Assembly (NCBI GenBank): GCA_934569045.1
Contig: CAKTJX010000011.1
Span: forward strand, 1 to 61,877
Source of the DNA: an uncultured Oscillospiraceae bacterium
Lineage (GTDB): Bacteria; Bacillota; Clostridia; Oscillospirales; Oscillospiraceae
Length of the DNA stretch: 61,877 nucleotides
Direction: 5' to 3'
In this document: positions 8,282 to 15,473 of the stretch, in pieces
How the letters are laid out: every line of letters begins with the position of its first letter
Numbering within the stretch: the stretch's first letter is position 1
The notes under the pieces: generated by a model
What the model was told of the DNA's origin: nothing
Database searches by the model: none
What the model saw: the letters and a program-made list of their open reading frames with translations, nothing else
Translations under genes and position numbers: made by a program

Positions 8282-9067
8282 CTATTTTTCCTTGATCTCC
8301 CTGACAAAGGGGAGCGCCGGCATTCCTTTCCCCTCCGCCACCGCGCACAGCATCCGCGCGAAACCCTGTGGGTCCCGAATCTGGTACTGCATATGGTTGA
8401 AGCCGACAAACACAGGGAAATTCCCCTGGGGATATGCTTTCCGCACCGCATCCCGGTATTTGTAATGCTCCTCCGCGCTGCCAAAGGCAAAATAGGTTTG
8501 CTTTTGCAGCGCATCCAGCAGCGGCGGAAAGGGCTTCTCCTCCAGGCTATCCGCCATCTGGCGGCGCAGATTGCCCCAGCGCAGGGCCTTGCCCGCCGCG
8601 ATAAAATAGGGCTTGATGGCATCATCGTCACACCACAGGATCTTTTTCAGCGTCCCGCCTTGGGACCAGTACAGACTTTTGATTGCCAGATATAAAAAGG
8701 GCACCATGATCCGGCGGGTCCCCTTCCCAATCCGGGCAAACTGCCCGCCATCGAAGAAAACGTGGGCAGCAGGCAGTTGGGTCTGCGTCAGAAACGCCAT
8801 GGCGAGGTCCGCGCCGATGGAGGAGGCCACCACCAGGGCCAGCCGCTTCACCCCCTGGACGCGCAGAAATGCCTCCAGCTGCCGCACCTCATCCTCCTTA
8901 CTGACATACTTCTGTCCCGCACAGTAGACGGTCGCAGTGGGCAGGATGCAGAAATAGCGCTGGCACATAAAGTTTGCCACCGGCTCGCTGCTGGCACCTG
9001 TGACGCCCATTGCGTGGAAAAACAAGACCGCGGGGTTCTTCCGATCCCCCAATGTTTCAAACTGCAT
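8282..9067 (-). CDS. Alpha/beta hydrolase-fold protein
   Basis: 261 residues, no signal peptide. The oxyanion strand AVLFFHAMGVTG near the N-terminus, a nucleophile-elbow-like VVASSIGADLA (Ser in A-S-S-I-G rather than G-x-S-x-G), and a late histidine in VGFNHMQYQIRDP fit the alpha/beta hydrolase fold. Substrate unknown. Start ATG at 9067 has GGGGGAAAC before it; the preceding reductase gene ends 8 bases inside this gene, so the two are coupled. Third gene of a unit with an ATC hydrolase-family protein and a PanE-like reductase. A thioesterase or esterase role on the same substrate as its partners is only a guess. Confidence 0.7.
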   Translation of the reverse strand: MQFETLGDRKNPAVLFFHAMGVTGASSEPVANFMCQRYFCILPTATVYCAGQKYVSKEDEVRQLEAFLRVQGVKRLALVVASSIGADLAMAFLTQTQLPAAHVFFDGGQFARIGKGTRRIMVPFLYLAIKSLYWSQGGTLKKILWCDDDAIKPYFIAAGKALRWGNLRRQMADSLEEKPFPPLLDALQKQTYFAFGSAEEHYKYRDAVRKAYPQGNFPVFVGFNHMQYQIRDPQGFARMLCAVAEGKGMPALPFVREIKEK

Positions 9068-9998
9068 TTTGTTTCCCCCAGACGTTTCCGCATTCCTTTT
9101 CCAGGGCCCGCCAGGCCGGATATTCCGCGCCGTTCTTGTCAAAGAACTTCTTCAGATCCCGGTTCAGCGCCCCCATCTCCTCCACAGCGTTCATGGCGTG
9201 GTCGGAAACGCAGATTTTCCCCAGGCTGGTCCAGCACAGGAGCTTAAAAAAGCGGAAGCTGGTTTTTCGGAAGGCGGGTCCTTCAAAATTCTGATCCTCC
9301 TTCGGCAGAATTTCATGCCCGGCATTGTGGATGGCCCGGTAGCCCTCGATGATGGCATCGATCATGCGGTTTAAATAGGCATCGTCCCGTTTCAGCTCTT
9401 TCAGGTTTCCGCCGGTTTTGTAGCAGACAAAGGCCGCCGGGAGCACAAAGGCGGCGTGACACAAAAGGAAGTCCCCCATATTGGGCTCGTAGGTGACCTT
9501 ATACTTGGTTCCGGCAAAAATTTGGCTAATCAGCGCCTCGTTGGAGTCCGCGCCCCGGAGCTGGCCGATGGTGATTTTGTGCAGATCCGCGGAGGAGACA
9601 TAGGTGCGCTCCCGGTGCCCTGCCGAGCTGGCAAAGGCAAACATTACATTCTTCCCCGGCAGTAGCCCGGCAATCTCCGATGCGCGCACATCGTTGCCCA
9701 CAAAAACCAGATTTTCCGTCCGGTTGGCCCGCAGGGTATCCAGGATGCGCTCGATCTGGGTATACCGGACCGCAACGAAAATCACATCATATTTGTCCTC
9801 CGGTGCAAGCTCCGTCACCACCGGAATCCGGGCGACAGAGGTATGGGGGAACAGCTGGCTTCTGATCCGCAGACCGTTCTTCCGGATTTCCTCCGCCCAC
9901 TCTCCCCGGGCCAGCAGCGTAGTTTCCTTCCCGGCGGAACACAGGTCATTTGCCAGATTGCAGCCCAGCACCCCCGCGCCAAATACCAAAATTTTCAT
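9057..9998 (-). CDS. Ketopantoate reductase-family (ApbA/PanE) oxidoreductase
   Basis: 313 residues. N-terminal Rossmann fold with MKILVFGAGVLGCNLA, and an all-helical C-terminal half as in PanE/ApbA. The family reduces 2-keto acids with NADPH. The C-terminal half carries the family-type FRKTSFRFFKL region but diverges from housekeeping PanE, and the setting (between an ATC hydrolase-family gene and an alpha/beta hydrolase) argues for a dedicated substrate rather than pantothenate synthesis. Starts 11 bases after its upstream neighbour and overlaps the next gene. Confidence 0.75.
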   Translation of the reverse strand: MKILVFGAGVLGCNLANDLCSAGKETTLLARGEWAEEIRKNGLRIRSQLFPHTSVARIPVVTELAPEDKYDVIFVAVRYTQIERILDTLRANRTENLVFVGNDVRASEIAGLLPGKNVMFAFASSAGHRERTYVSSADLHKITIGQLRGADSNEALISQIFAGTKYKVTYEPNMGDFLLCHAAFVLPAAFVCYKTGGNLKELKRDDAYLNRMIDAIIEGYRAIHNAGHEILPKEDQNFEGPAFRKTSFRFFKLLCWTSLGKICVSDHAMNAVEEMGALNRDLKKFFDKNGAEYPAWRALEKECGNVWGKQNAV

Positions 9999-10009
9999 AG
10001 AAAAGCCTC

Positions 10010-10714
10010 CTATCGATTTCTCCGGTAGCCCGCCGCGTCCCGGTATTCCGGGTGCGCCTGGAGATATGGGTCTCTATCCCCACAGATGGTATAGTCACAT
10101 TTGCAGCCGTTGGCGCAGGTGGTTTTCCGCACCAGTTTCGCGTGGATCAGCTCCATGGCCGCGAAATCCGGATTGCACAGGGCGGGCATCACCTCCAAAA
10201 GGCCGTGCTGCCTGGCAAACTCCGCGGCGGGACAGGCGGTGAACTCGTAGTAGATGGGGCCATCCTTCGCAAAGGGCGCAACCTGCATCTGATAATCCTT
10301 CCATTTGTCGCACTGGCGTTTGGCGTTGCAGAAGGATTGATACATCAGCTTTTTAAAAAAGGGTCTGTTGCAGTCCACAAACCTGGAAAGGACACGGAAA
10401 GCGGGCAGAAGCAGATTTTCCTCCATCTGCTCAATCTCGGCCAGGCTCGTAACCTCCCGGCACACCGCATAATAGGTCATCAGAGCGATGCAGTCGTAAT
10501 TGCCCCCGGTGCCATTGTGGAAATTTTTCTTGCCGCCCAGGTCACGGCGCCAGTCTGATAGGAACTGCACATACTGCCGCTGCACCCGCTCCCAGACTGC
10601 TTCCCGCTCCGCTTCCGGATAGTGCAGGGCAATCTTCGCCTGAATCTGCTTTTTGCAGGCCTTGGAGTACAGCACATGGCATGTGCGGTCAAACTGTAAT
10701 TCGCTGTCTTTCAT
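10010..10714 (-). CDS. L-2-amino-thiazoline-4-carboxylic acid (ATC) hydrolase-family protein, copy 1
   Basis: 234 residues, soluble. It shows the family's C-terminal cysteine pattern: YYEFTACPAAEFARQHGL, PALCNPDF and then CANGCKCDYTICGD. The founding enzyme opens the thiazoline ring of 2-amino-thiazoline-4-carboxylate towards cysteine; most members are uncharacterised. I use the ATG at 10714 because GGAGGAGTGCCT directly precedes it; a second ATG 15 bases upstream lies inside that site. First gene of a three-gene unit with the PanE-like and hydrolase genes. A diverged homologue lies at 16448-17101; both genes have the same kind of leader. Family fairly sure; substrate unknown. Confidence 0.75.
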   Translation of the reverse strand: MKDSELQFDRTCHVLYSKACKKQIQAKIALHYPEAEREAVWERVQRQYVQFLSDWRRDLGGKKNFHNGTGGNYDCIALMTYYAVCREVTSLAEIEQMEENLLLPAFRVLSRFVDCNRPFFKKLMYQSFCNAKRQCDKWKDYQMQVAPFAKDGPIYYEFTACPAAEFARQHGLLEVMPALCNPDFAAMELIHAKLVRKTTCANGCKCDYTICGDRDPYLQAHPEYRDAAGYRRNR

Positions 10715-10747
10715 AGGCACTCCTCCCATTCATTCTGCCTCTGCAGG

Positions 10748-10765
10748 AGTTAGATATAGCTAACT
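10748..10765. promoter_or_regulatory. Palindrome A (RGTTAG-N6-CTAACY)
   Basis: AGTTAG-ATATAG-CTAACT, 34 bases upstream of the ATC hydrolase copy 1 start codon. One of four such sites, each in front of one transcription unit of the 8.3-17.3 kb locus. Confidence 0.7.
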
Positions 10766-10775
10766 TATACCTTTT

Positions 10776-10797
10776 GGAAAAGCCGCCTGACGGCAGC
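10776..10797 (-). promoter_or_regulatory. Terminator-like hairpin in the leader of ATC hydrolase copy 1
   Basis: Minus strand GCTGCC-GTCA-GGCGGC followed by TTTTCC, lying between the promoter (10824-10852) and palindrome A. A homologous hairpin is in the leader of copy 2 (17166-17187). Position inside the leader suggests attenuation. Confidence 0.5.
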
Positions 10798-10823
10798 TTT
10801 TTCTTTTGCGATTAGACGCTTAC

Positions 10824-10852
10824 ATCCTAACAATGTTTCCGGGAAAAGTCAA
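10824..10852 (-). promoter_or_regulatory. Promoter of the ATC hydrolase 1 - PanE - hydrolase unit
   Basis: Minus strand TTGACT (10847-10852), 17-base spacer, TAGGAT (10824-10829), giving a leader of about 100 bases. Confidence 0.7.
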
Positions 10853-10864
10853 GGGGGGCGGGCA

Positions 10865-10900
10865 GGAAAGGTGCGCCGCAGCCAGAAAGCCGCGGCGCAC
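10865..10900 (-). terminator. Terminator behind the ZinT-like lipoprotein gene
   Basis: Minus strand GTGCGCCGCGGC-TTTCTG-GCTGCGGCGCAC followed by CTTTCC; strong stem, short U-tract, 11 bases after the stop codon. Confidence 0.7.
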
Positions 10901-10910
10901 GCCTGTAAAA

Positions 10911-11604
10911 TTACTCGGCGGAAGACAGGTTCTCGGTGGCGAACAGCTCGATGACGTTCTTCATGGTCGCCTCATCATAGTTCTCCGCGATGCCAGCAGC
11001 GTTCCAGTAGGCGTAGCTGCCCTCGAACCAGCTCTGCAGGTCGTCCAGGCTCTCGGCGTAGCGGAATTCCAGGTGATAAGTTGTCTCCATGGTGTCCGGG
11101 GAGAAGGCGAAATAGGTGAATTCCCCGGAATCCGCATCCTCGCTCTCATAGAAAATGAAGCCGTTTGTAGGTGTGGTAGAACACCTGCTGGCCCTGGGCA
11201 TCCAGCCCAGTGATGGTGTGGCCGTCCATGACGAATTTGGCAACACCGCCCAGGAAATAACAGTTAAAGGCCATGCTGTCCGGGTCCGCCGAATACTTTT
11301 CTGTTGCCTCCGGACCGTAGGGCTCCGCCATGCACATGGCAAGCAGCATATCCGTGGCAGCCTCGGCGTTTTCGGCGCCAACCAAAGGCGTGGTGGCATC
11401 GATCCACATGGAGCGGTATTCCGCCTTGGAAAGCTCCGGGAACAGCTCCACATAAGTTCCGCTGATGGTCGTCAGATAATCCCCCGCAGCCGCCTGCTGG
11501 CCGACCGTGGTGGGAGCCGCCGTCTCCATCTTCCCCTGGGTGCAACCAACCATGGACAGCAGACACAGGGCACACAATACAAAGGCAATGATTTTCTTTT
11601 TCAT
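10911..11604 (-). pseudogene. ZinT/YodA-like metal-binding lipoprotein, frameshifted
   Basis: The reading frame starts at 11604 behind AGGAGGTGCGTT with a lipoprotein signal (MKKKIIAFVLCALCLLSMVGC, lipobox cysteine at 21). After ISGTYVELFPEL..., a CYFLGGVAKFVMDGHTITG strand and QQVFYHTYK it stops at 11146. The sequence continues in another frame from about 11165 (NGFIFYESEDADSGEFTYFAF ... YHLEFRYAESLDDLQSWFEG) to 10911. The two halves together match the order of a ZinT-type domain, including its C-terminal sheet and W-x-G/Y-Y-W region. A 1-base gain or 2-base loss in the AAA run near 11160 explains the break. It may be a pseudogene, a sequencing error or, less likely, recoding. Family call is from pattern only. 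Confidence 0.6.
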
Positions 11605-11623
11605 AACGCACCTCCTAGAGTTT

Positions 11624-11641
11624 GGTTAGCTTTCGCTAACC
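11624..11641. promoter_or_regulatory. Palindrome B (GGTTAGC-N4-GCTAACC)
   Basis: Perfect 7-bp arms, 20 bases upstream of the lipoprotein start. On the minus strand the loop is GAAA, so the same sequence could also act as an RNA hairpin with a tetraloop. A TAGAGT -10-like box sits 7 bases upstream, placing the site over the likely transcription start. Confidence 0.75.
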
Positions 11642-11674
11642 AGCGCATACTCTATCACATTTCCCTTTTTGAAA

Positions 11675-11720
11675 CTACTCCATTTTGGTTCCGCTTCTCT
11701 GTTTTGCCGCTGCGTTTGCA
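11675..11720 (-). pseudogene. Remnant of an araC 3' end upstream of the lipoprotein gene
   Basis: The minus strand encodes AAAKQRSGTKME followed by a stop, matching AAKQSSQTKME at the very end of the AraC protein (15474-15510). The similarity continues through the following intergenic stretch to the palindrome, so this is a copy of the araC tail plus its downstream promoter region. No upstream coding sequence of an AraC gene remains. Confidence 0.65.
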
Positions 11721-11786
11721 GCCCACAAACAGCAAAAGCGGGAGCCTTGCCAAATAGCCGCAATGCTCCCGCTTCCTACTTCATTC

Positions 11787-11895
11787 GTCCCGAAGGGACA
11801 CCACTTCCGCCCGGAACGGGCGATTTCACCCAATCGCAGATTGGATTTCACCTGTCGCAAGACAGATTTCACCCAATCAAAGATTGGATTTCATT
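11787..11895 (-). repeat. Five-hairpin intergenic element, copy 1
   Basis: Five small stem-loops in series (+ strand): GTCCC-GAA-GGGAC, CGCCCG-GAA-CGGGCG, CCAATC-GCA-GATTGG, CTGTC-GCAA-GACAG, CCAATC-AAA-GATTGG, joined by ATTTCAC-type linkers. It begins directly after the stop codon of the minus-strand ABC gene at 11898, so its orientation follows that gene. Same architecture at 52074-52180 and 58669-58778. Confidence 0.85.
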
Positions 11896-11897
11896 TC

Positions 11898-13625
11898 CTA
11901 GATCGTCCAGTTCTGGCTTCCGGTCTGCAAATCCACCATGTGGGCGTACAGCCCATGCTTTTCATAAAGCGCGCTGGGGCTGCCCTGTTCGGCAACCACG
12001 CCGTCGGAGAGCACCACGATCTTGTCCGCCCCCGCCACGGTGCGCATCCGGTGGGCGATGATCAGGACGGTCTTGTTCTGGATCAGGCGGGACAGGGCCG
12101 TCTGGATCAGCGTTTCATTTTCCACATCCAGGCTGGCAGTAGCCTCATCCAGCAGGATGATAGGCGCGTCCTTCAAAAAGACCCGGGCAATGGAAATGCG
12201 CTGCCGCTCGCCGCCGGAGAGGGCGCAGCCGTTTTCTCCGATGGGGGTATTCCACTTATCCGGCAGCTTCTCCGCGAATTCATCACAGTTGGCAAGCCTT
12301 GCGGCGGCCAGCACCTCCTCGTCTGTGGCATCCTTCCGGCCCAGGCGGATGTTCTCCAGTATGGTATTGTCAAACAGGGTCACATCCTGGAACACGATGG
12401 AATAGAGGCTCATGAGCTTCTCCGGGTCGATGGCGGAAACCTCCATGCCGCCGACGGTGATGCTGCCCTTCTGATAGTCCCAGAACCGGGCGGCCAGCCG
12501 TGATACGGTGGTCTTGCCGCCGCCGGAGGGGCCCACCAGCGCCGTAACCTGGCCCTGCTTGGCGGTAAAGGACACATCCTTCAGAACCGTCTCGCCGGAA
12601 TTGTAGGCAAAGCCCACATGGTCAAAGGCGATGTCATAGCCCCGGTTGGTCAGCTCCTCGCTGCCGGTCTGGATGGGGTACTCCAAAATCTCGTTCATCC
12701 GGGCCACATTGGTGCGCATAGCAATCACCGCCGCCAGATTCTGCAAAGCGCCCTGCATGGGGTCGTACAGACGGGAGGCCACCAGCAGGAACAGGAACAG
12801 CGTCAGCACATCGATCTGCCCCCGCAGCAGCAGCATGGAGCCCGTCAGGGCCACAGAGGCGATGCCCAGCTTTAAAACCATGCCGGCGGAGGTGACAAAC
12901 ACAGCATTGGTCAGTTCCGCGGAAACGGTCTGCTTTTCCACGGCGCGGATTTTTTCCGAGAGGCCTGTGAGATAATCGTTTTCCGCGTTGCTGGCTTTCA
13001 GGTCCCGGATGGACTCGATATACTCCTGGATGCCATCGGCGCAGGCCATTTTCACCGCCATTGTCTTGGCCTGCACCCGGTCCTGGATGCGGTAGCTGCC
13101 CAGCAGGATGGCAATGGACACGGGGATCACCCACAGCGCCGCCAGCGCCATCCGCCAATCAAAGACGAACAGGCCCAGGGCAATGAGCACCGTAGAAATG
13201 AGTGACCCGAACAGGCCGGGGATGAAATGGGAACAGGTCTTCTCCAGCACCTCGCAGTCGGCCATAATGGTGCTGGTCAGGTCTGCCAGGTCCCGTTTGC
13301 CGAAAAAGGACAGCGGGAGCTTCCGCAGCCGCTCGGCCAGGGCCAGCCGCCGGACGCCGCTCTCTTTATAGGTGGTAAAATAGGTTCCGTTATACTGGAA
13401 CCAGGTGGTCAGGAAAATCAGCGCGAAGCAGGCAATGCAGCCGCAGACATAAAAAGCGGTTCTCCCCCCTGCTGTACCCGCCATCAGGTCTCTGACCAGG
13501 AAATAGAGCAGGCTTGTTGGCAGCATGAAGGCCACGTTCTGAAACGCACAGGCCAGGATTCCTTTTACCAACCCCCGGGCGCCCTCCGGGGAGCTGGCGG
13601 TGGCTTTCTGAATTTTTTCAATCAT
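11898..13625 (-). CDS. ABC transporter, fused permease and ATPase (YbtQ/IrtB-like half)
   Basis: 575 residues: about six membrane segments in the first 300 (including FALIFLTTWFQ, IPGLFGSLISTVLIALGLF, VLTLFLFLLVA), then an ATP-binding domain with Walker A GPSGGGKTT, signature LSGGERQR and Walker B IILLDEAT. Type IV exporter-fold half transporter. Start ATG at 13625 has GGAGGG before it and lies two bases from the stop of its partner, so the two proteins should pair as a heterodimer. Exporter-fold pairs with an AraC neighbour include the YbtPQ and IrtAB siderophore importers; drug export is the alternative. Direction cannot be told from sequence by eye. Confidence 0.85.
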   Translation of the reverse strand: MIEKIQKATASSPEGARGLVKGILACAFQNVAFMLPTSLLYFLVRDLMAGTAGGRTAFYVCGCIACFALIFLTTWFQYNGTYFTTYKESGVRRLALAERLRKLPLSFFGKRDLADLTSTIMADCEVLEKTCSHFIPGLFGSLISTVLIALGLFVFDWRMALAALWVIPVSIAILLGSYRIQDRVQAKTMAVKMACADGIQEYIESIRDLKASNAENDYLTGLSEKIRAVEKQTVSAELTNAVFVTSAGMVLKLGIASVALTGSMLLLRGQIDVLTLFLFLLVASRLYDPMQGALQNLAAVIAMRTNVARMNEILEYPIQTGSEELTNRGYDIAFDHVGFAYNSGETVLKDVSFTAKQGQVTALVGPSGGGKTTVSRLAARFWDYQKGSITVGGMEVSAIDPEKLMSLYSIVFQDVTLFDNTILENIRLGRKDATDEEVLAAARLANCDEFAEKLPDKWNTPIGENGCALSGGERQRISIARVFLKDAPIILLDEATASLDVENETLIQTALSRLIQNKTVLIIAHRMRTVAGADKIVVLSDGVVAEQGSPSALYEKHGLYAHMVDLQTGSQNWTI

Positions 13626-13627
13626 GG

Positions 13628-15409
13628 TTATCCCTCCTTCGCAACCTTCCACTGGACGGAGGACTGGTAGTCCCGCCACATCTGGGCGAACTGCCCCCCT
13701 GCCGCGCACAGAGCGTCCTTCGTGCCGGACTCCACAATCTGCCCATCCCGCACCACATAGATGCAGTCGGCGTTCACAACTGTGGACAGCCGGTGGGCAA
13801 TCATGATCACGGTCTTGCCCTTTGCCAATTCCGCAAAGGCCCGCTGGACCTTCGCCTCGTTATCCGGGTCCGCAAAGGCTGTGGCCTCGTCCAGAATCAG
13901 GATCGGCGCGTTTTTCAGCACGGCTCTGGCGATGGCAATGCGCTGCTGCTCGCCGCCGGAGAGGTAGACGCCCTTGGTGCCGATGACGGTGTGGATGCCC
14001 TCCGGAAATTTTTCGATAATGTCCATGCACTGGGCGGCCTTCAGAGCATCCAAAACCTCCTCCTCGGAGGCATCGGGTTTGCCGAGCTTTACATTGTCCA
14101 GAATGCTGCCCTTCAGCAATCGGCTGTTCTGGAACACGAAGGACACAGTATCCATCAGCTCTTCTTTGGGGATATCCCGCACATCCGCGCCGCCAATGCG
14201 GATGGCGCCGCTCTGCACGTCAAAGAAGCGCACCATCAGGCTTGCCAGCGTGGATTTGCCGCCGCCGGAGGGGCCCACCAGCGCCACGGTCTGGCCGGGC
14301 TGAACCCGCATCGAAACGCCCTTGATCACGTCCGTTGCGCCATCATAGCTGAAATGCACATCTTCCAGCACCACGGAGCTGTCCTTGGGGTGCTTCGGCG
14401 TGCCGCTGACGGAGACGGGGGCCGCGTCCAGCACGGAATCAATGCGCTGCAGGGCATCCTTTACGATCATCTTGTTTTCGCTCATGTACATGATCTTGGT
14501 CAGTGTCAGGGAGATCACCGGCGTAATGATAATGTAAAACAGCAGATTCAGCAGAAACTCCGGCGTAACCCCGTTCTTGGTCAGCAGCAGCCCTCCCGCA
14601 ATGAGGAAGGCGAACACGCCGTTGATGGCGGCGGTATAGAACATCATGGGAAGGCGCAGTTCCTTGGTATAAGCGACAACCCATTTTTCATATTCATCGA
14701 TGGTTGCCTTGAATTTCTTAAAGGAGAATACGGACTGCCCGAAGGTTTTCACCACGGGGATGCCCCGGACATACTCCACCGCCTCCCCGGACATGGCGGC
14801 GAGGGCGTTGCCGTACTGGCGCATCTTCTCCGCCATCCGAGCGCCGGTCATAGTGGCCATAATGCCAAAGGCCAGCAGCACCGGGGCCAAGCTCAACAGG
14901 CCCAGCCGCCAGTCAAACACGAACAGCAGCACCAGCAGCCCTACCGGGGTCGCCATGGCGCTGTACTGGTCCGGCAGCTGGTGGGCAAGGTAGGTTTCCG
15001 CCGCACCGGTGCTCTCCTGAATCACCTTGCGCAGTCTGCCGCTGCCGTAGCTCTCCGTAAAGCCAAGGGGCAGCTTCGCCAGATGCTCCGAAACGCTGAG
15101 CCGCAGATTCGTCGCCACCCGGAAGGCCGCCAGATGGGAGCACAGCAGGGCGCAGATATAAATGAGGTAAGACAGCACCGCGAACAGCACGGCTATCCAG
15201 CCGTAATGGGCGGTGTGCACGGCCTGGGAATAGTCCGGCGCGGCGTTCAACACATCCCGCAGGATCATCCAGATGTACAAAAACGGGACCAGCGCCACCA
15301 GCGCGCTGAGGGCCGCAAGAACCCAGGACGCATAGGTGAAAAACCGGTGCCCGCCCGCGTATCCTATCAGCCGGGAAAAATCGGATTCTTTCTTCAATGA
15401 GACCACCAT
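13628..15409 (-). CDS. ABC transporter, fused permease and ATPase (YbtP/IrtA-like half)
   Basis: 593 residues, N-terminal membrane domain (segments such as WVLAALSALVALVPFLYIW and GLLVLLFVFDWRLGLLSLAPVLLAF) and C-terminal ATPase with GPSGGGKST, LSGGEQQR and ILILDEATAF. Partner of the downstream half transporter. The nearest ribosome site (AGAAGG) touches the ATG at 15409, so GTG at 15406 or TTG four codons downstream may be the real start. The unit is preceded by palindrome C and, further up, by the araC gene. The set AraC plus two such proteins resembles ybtA-ybtP-ybtQ; substrate is not shown by sequence. Confidence 0.85.
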   Translation of the reverse strand: MVVSLKKESDFSRLIGYAGGHRFFTYASWVLAALSALVALVPFLYIWMILRDVLNAAPDYSQAVHTAHYGWIAVLFAVLSYLIYICALLCSHLAAFRVATNLRLSVSEHLAKLPLGFTESYGSGRLRKVIQESTGAAETYLAHQLPDQYSAMATPVGLLVLLFVFDWRLGLLSLAPVLLAFGIMATMTGARMAEKMRQYGNALAAMSGEAVEYVRGIPVVKTFGQSVFSFKKFKATIDEYEKWVVAYTKELRLPMMFYTAAINGVFAFLIAGGLLLTKNGVTPEFLLNLLFYIIITPVISLTLTKIMYMSENKMIVKDALQRIDSVLDAAPVSVSGTPKHPKDSSVVLEDVHFSYDGATDVIKGVSMRVQPGQTVALVGPSGGGKSTLASLMVRFFDVQSGAIRIGGADVRDIPKEELMDTVSFVFQNSRLLKGSILDNVKLGKPDASEEEVLDALKAAQCMDIIEKFPEGIHTVIGTKGVYLSGGEQQRIAIARAVLKNAPILILDEATAFADPDNEAKVQRAFAELAKGKTVIMIAHRLSTVVNADCIYVVRDGQIVESGTKDALCAAGGQFAQMWRDYQSSVQWKVAKEG

Positions 15410-15422
15410 CCTTCTGTGTTTA

Positions 15423-15440
15423 GGTTAGCTTCAGCTAACC
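15423..15440. promoter_or_regulatory. Palindrome C (GGTTAGC-N4-GCTAACC)
   Basis: Perfect 7-bp arms around TTCA, 13 bases upstream of the first ABC gene. As at palindrome B, TAGAGT lies 7 bases upstream on the minus strand, and GGAGTAGTTC 17 bases before that is shared with site B, while no consensus -35 is visible. An activated promoter is likely. Confidence 0.75.
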
Positions 15441-15473
15441 ACCGTGTACTCTACCACATTTTATCTCATGGAA

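Noticed and set aside
11140..11170. Programmed frameshifting in the ZinT-like gene
   Set aside because: No X-XXY-YYZ heptamer, no internal ribosome-like site at a suitable distance and no clear downstream structure.
11675..11872. Open frame running through hairpin element copy 1 into the araC remnant
   Set aside because: Composed of repeat and remnant; the corresponding frames in the other copies are broken, and the stem changes follow base pairing rather than codons.
11787..11895. CRISPR-like spacing of short repeats
   Set aside because: Linkers are only 7 to 10 bases, the variable parts are self-complementary and no cas gene is near.
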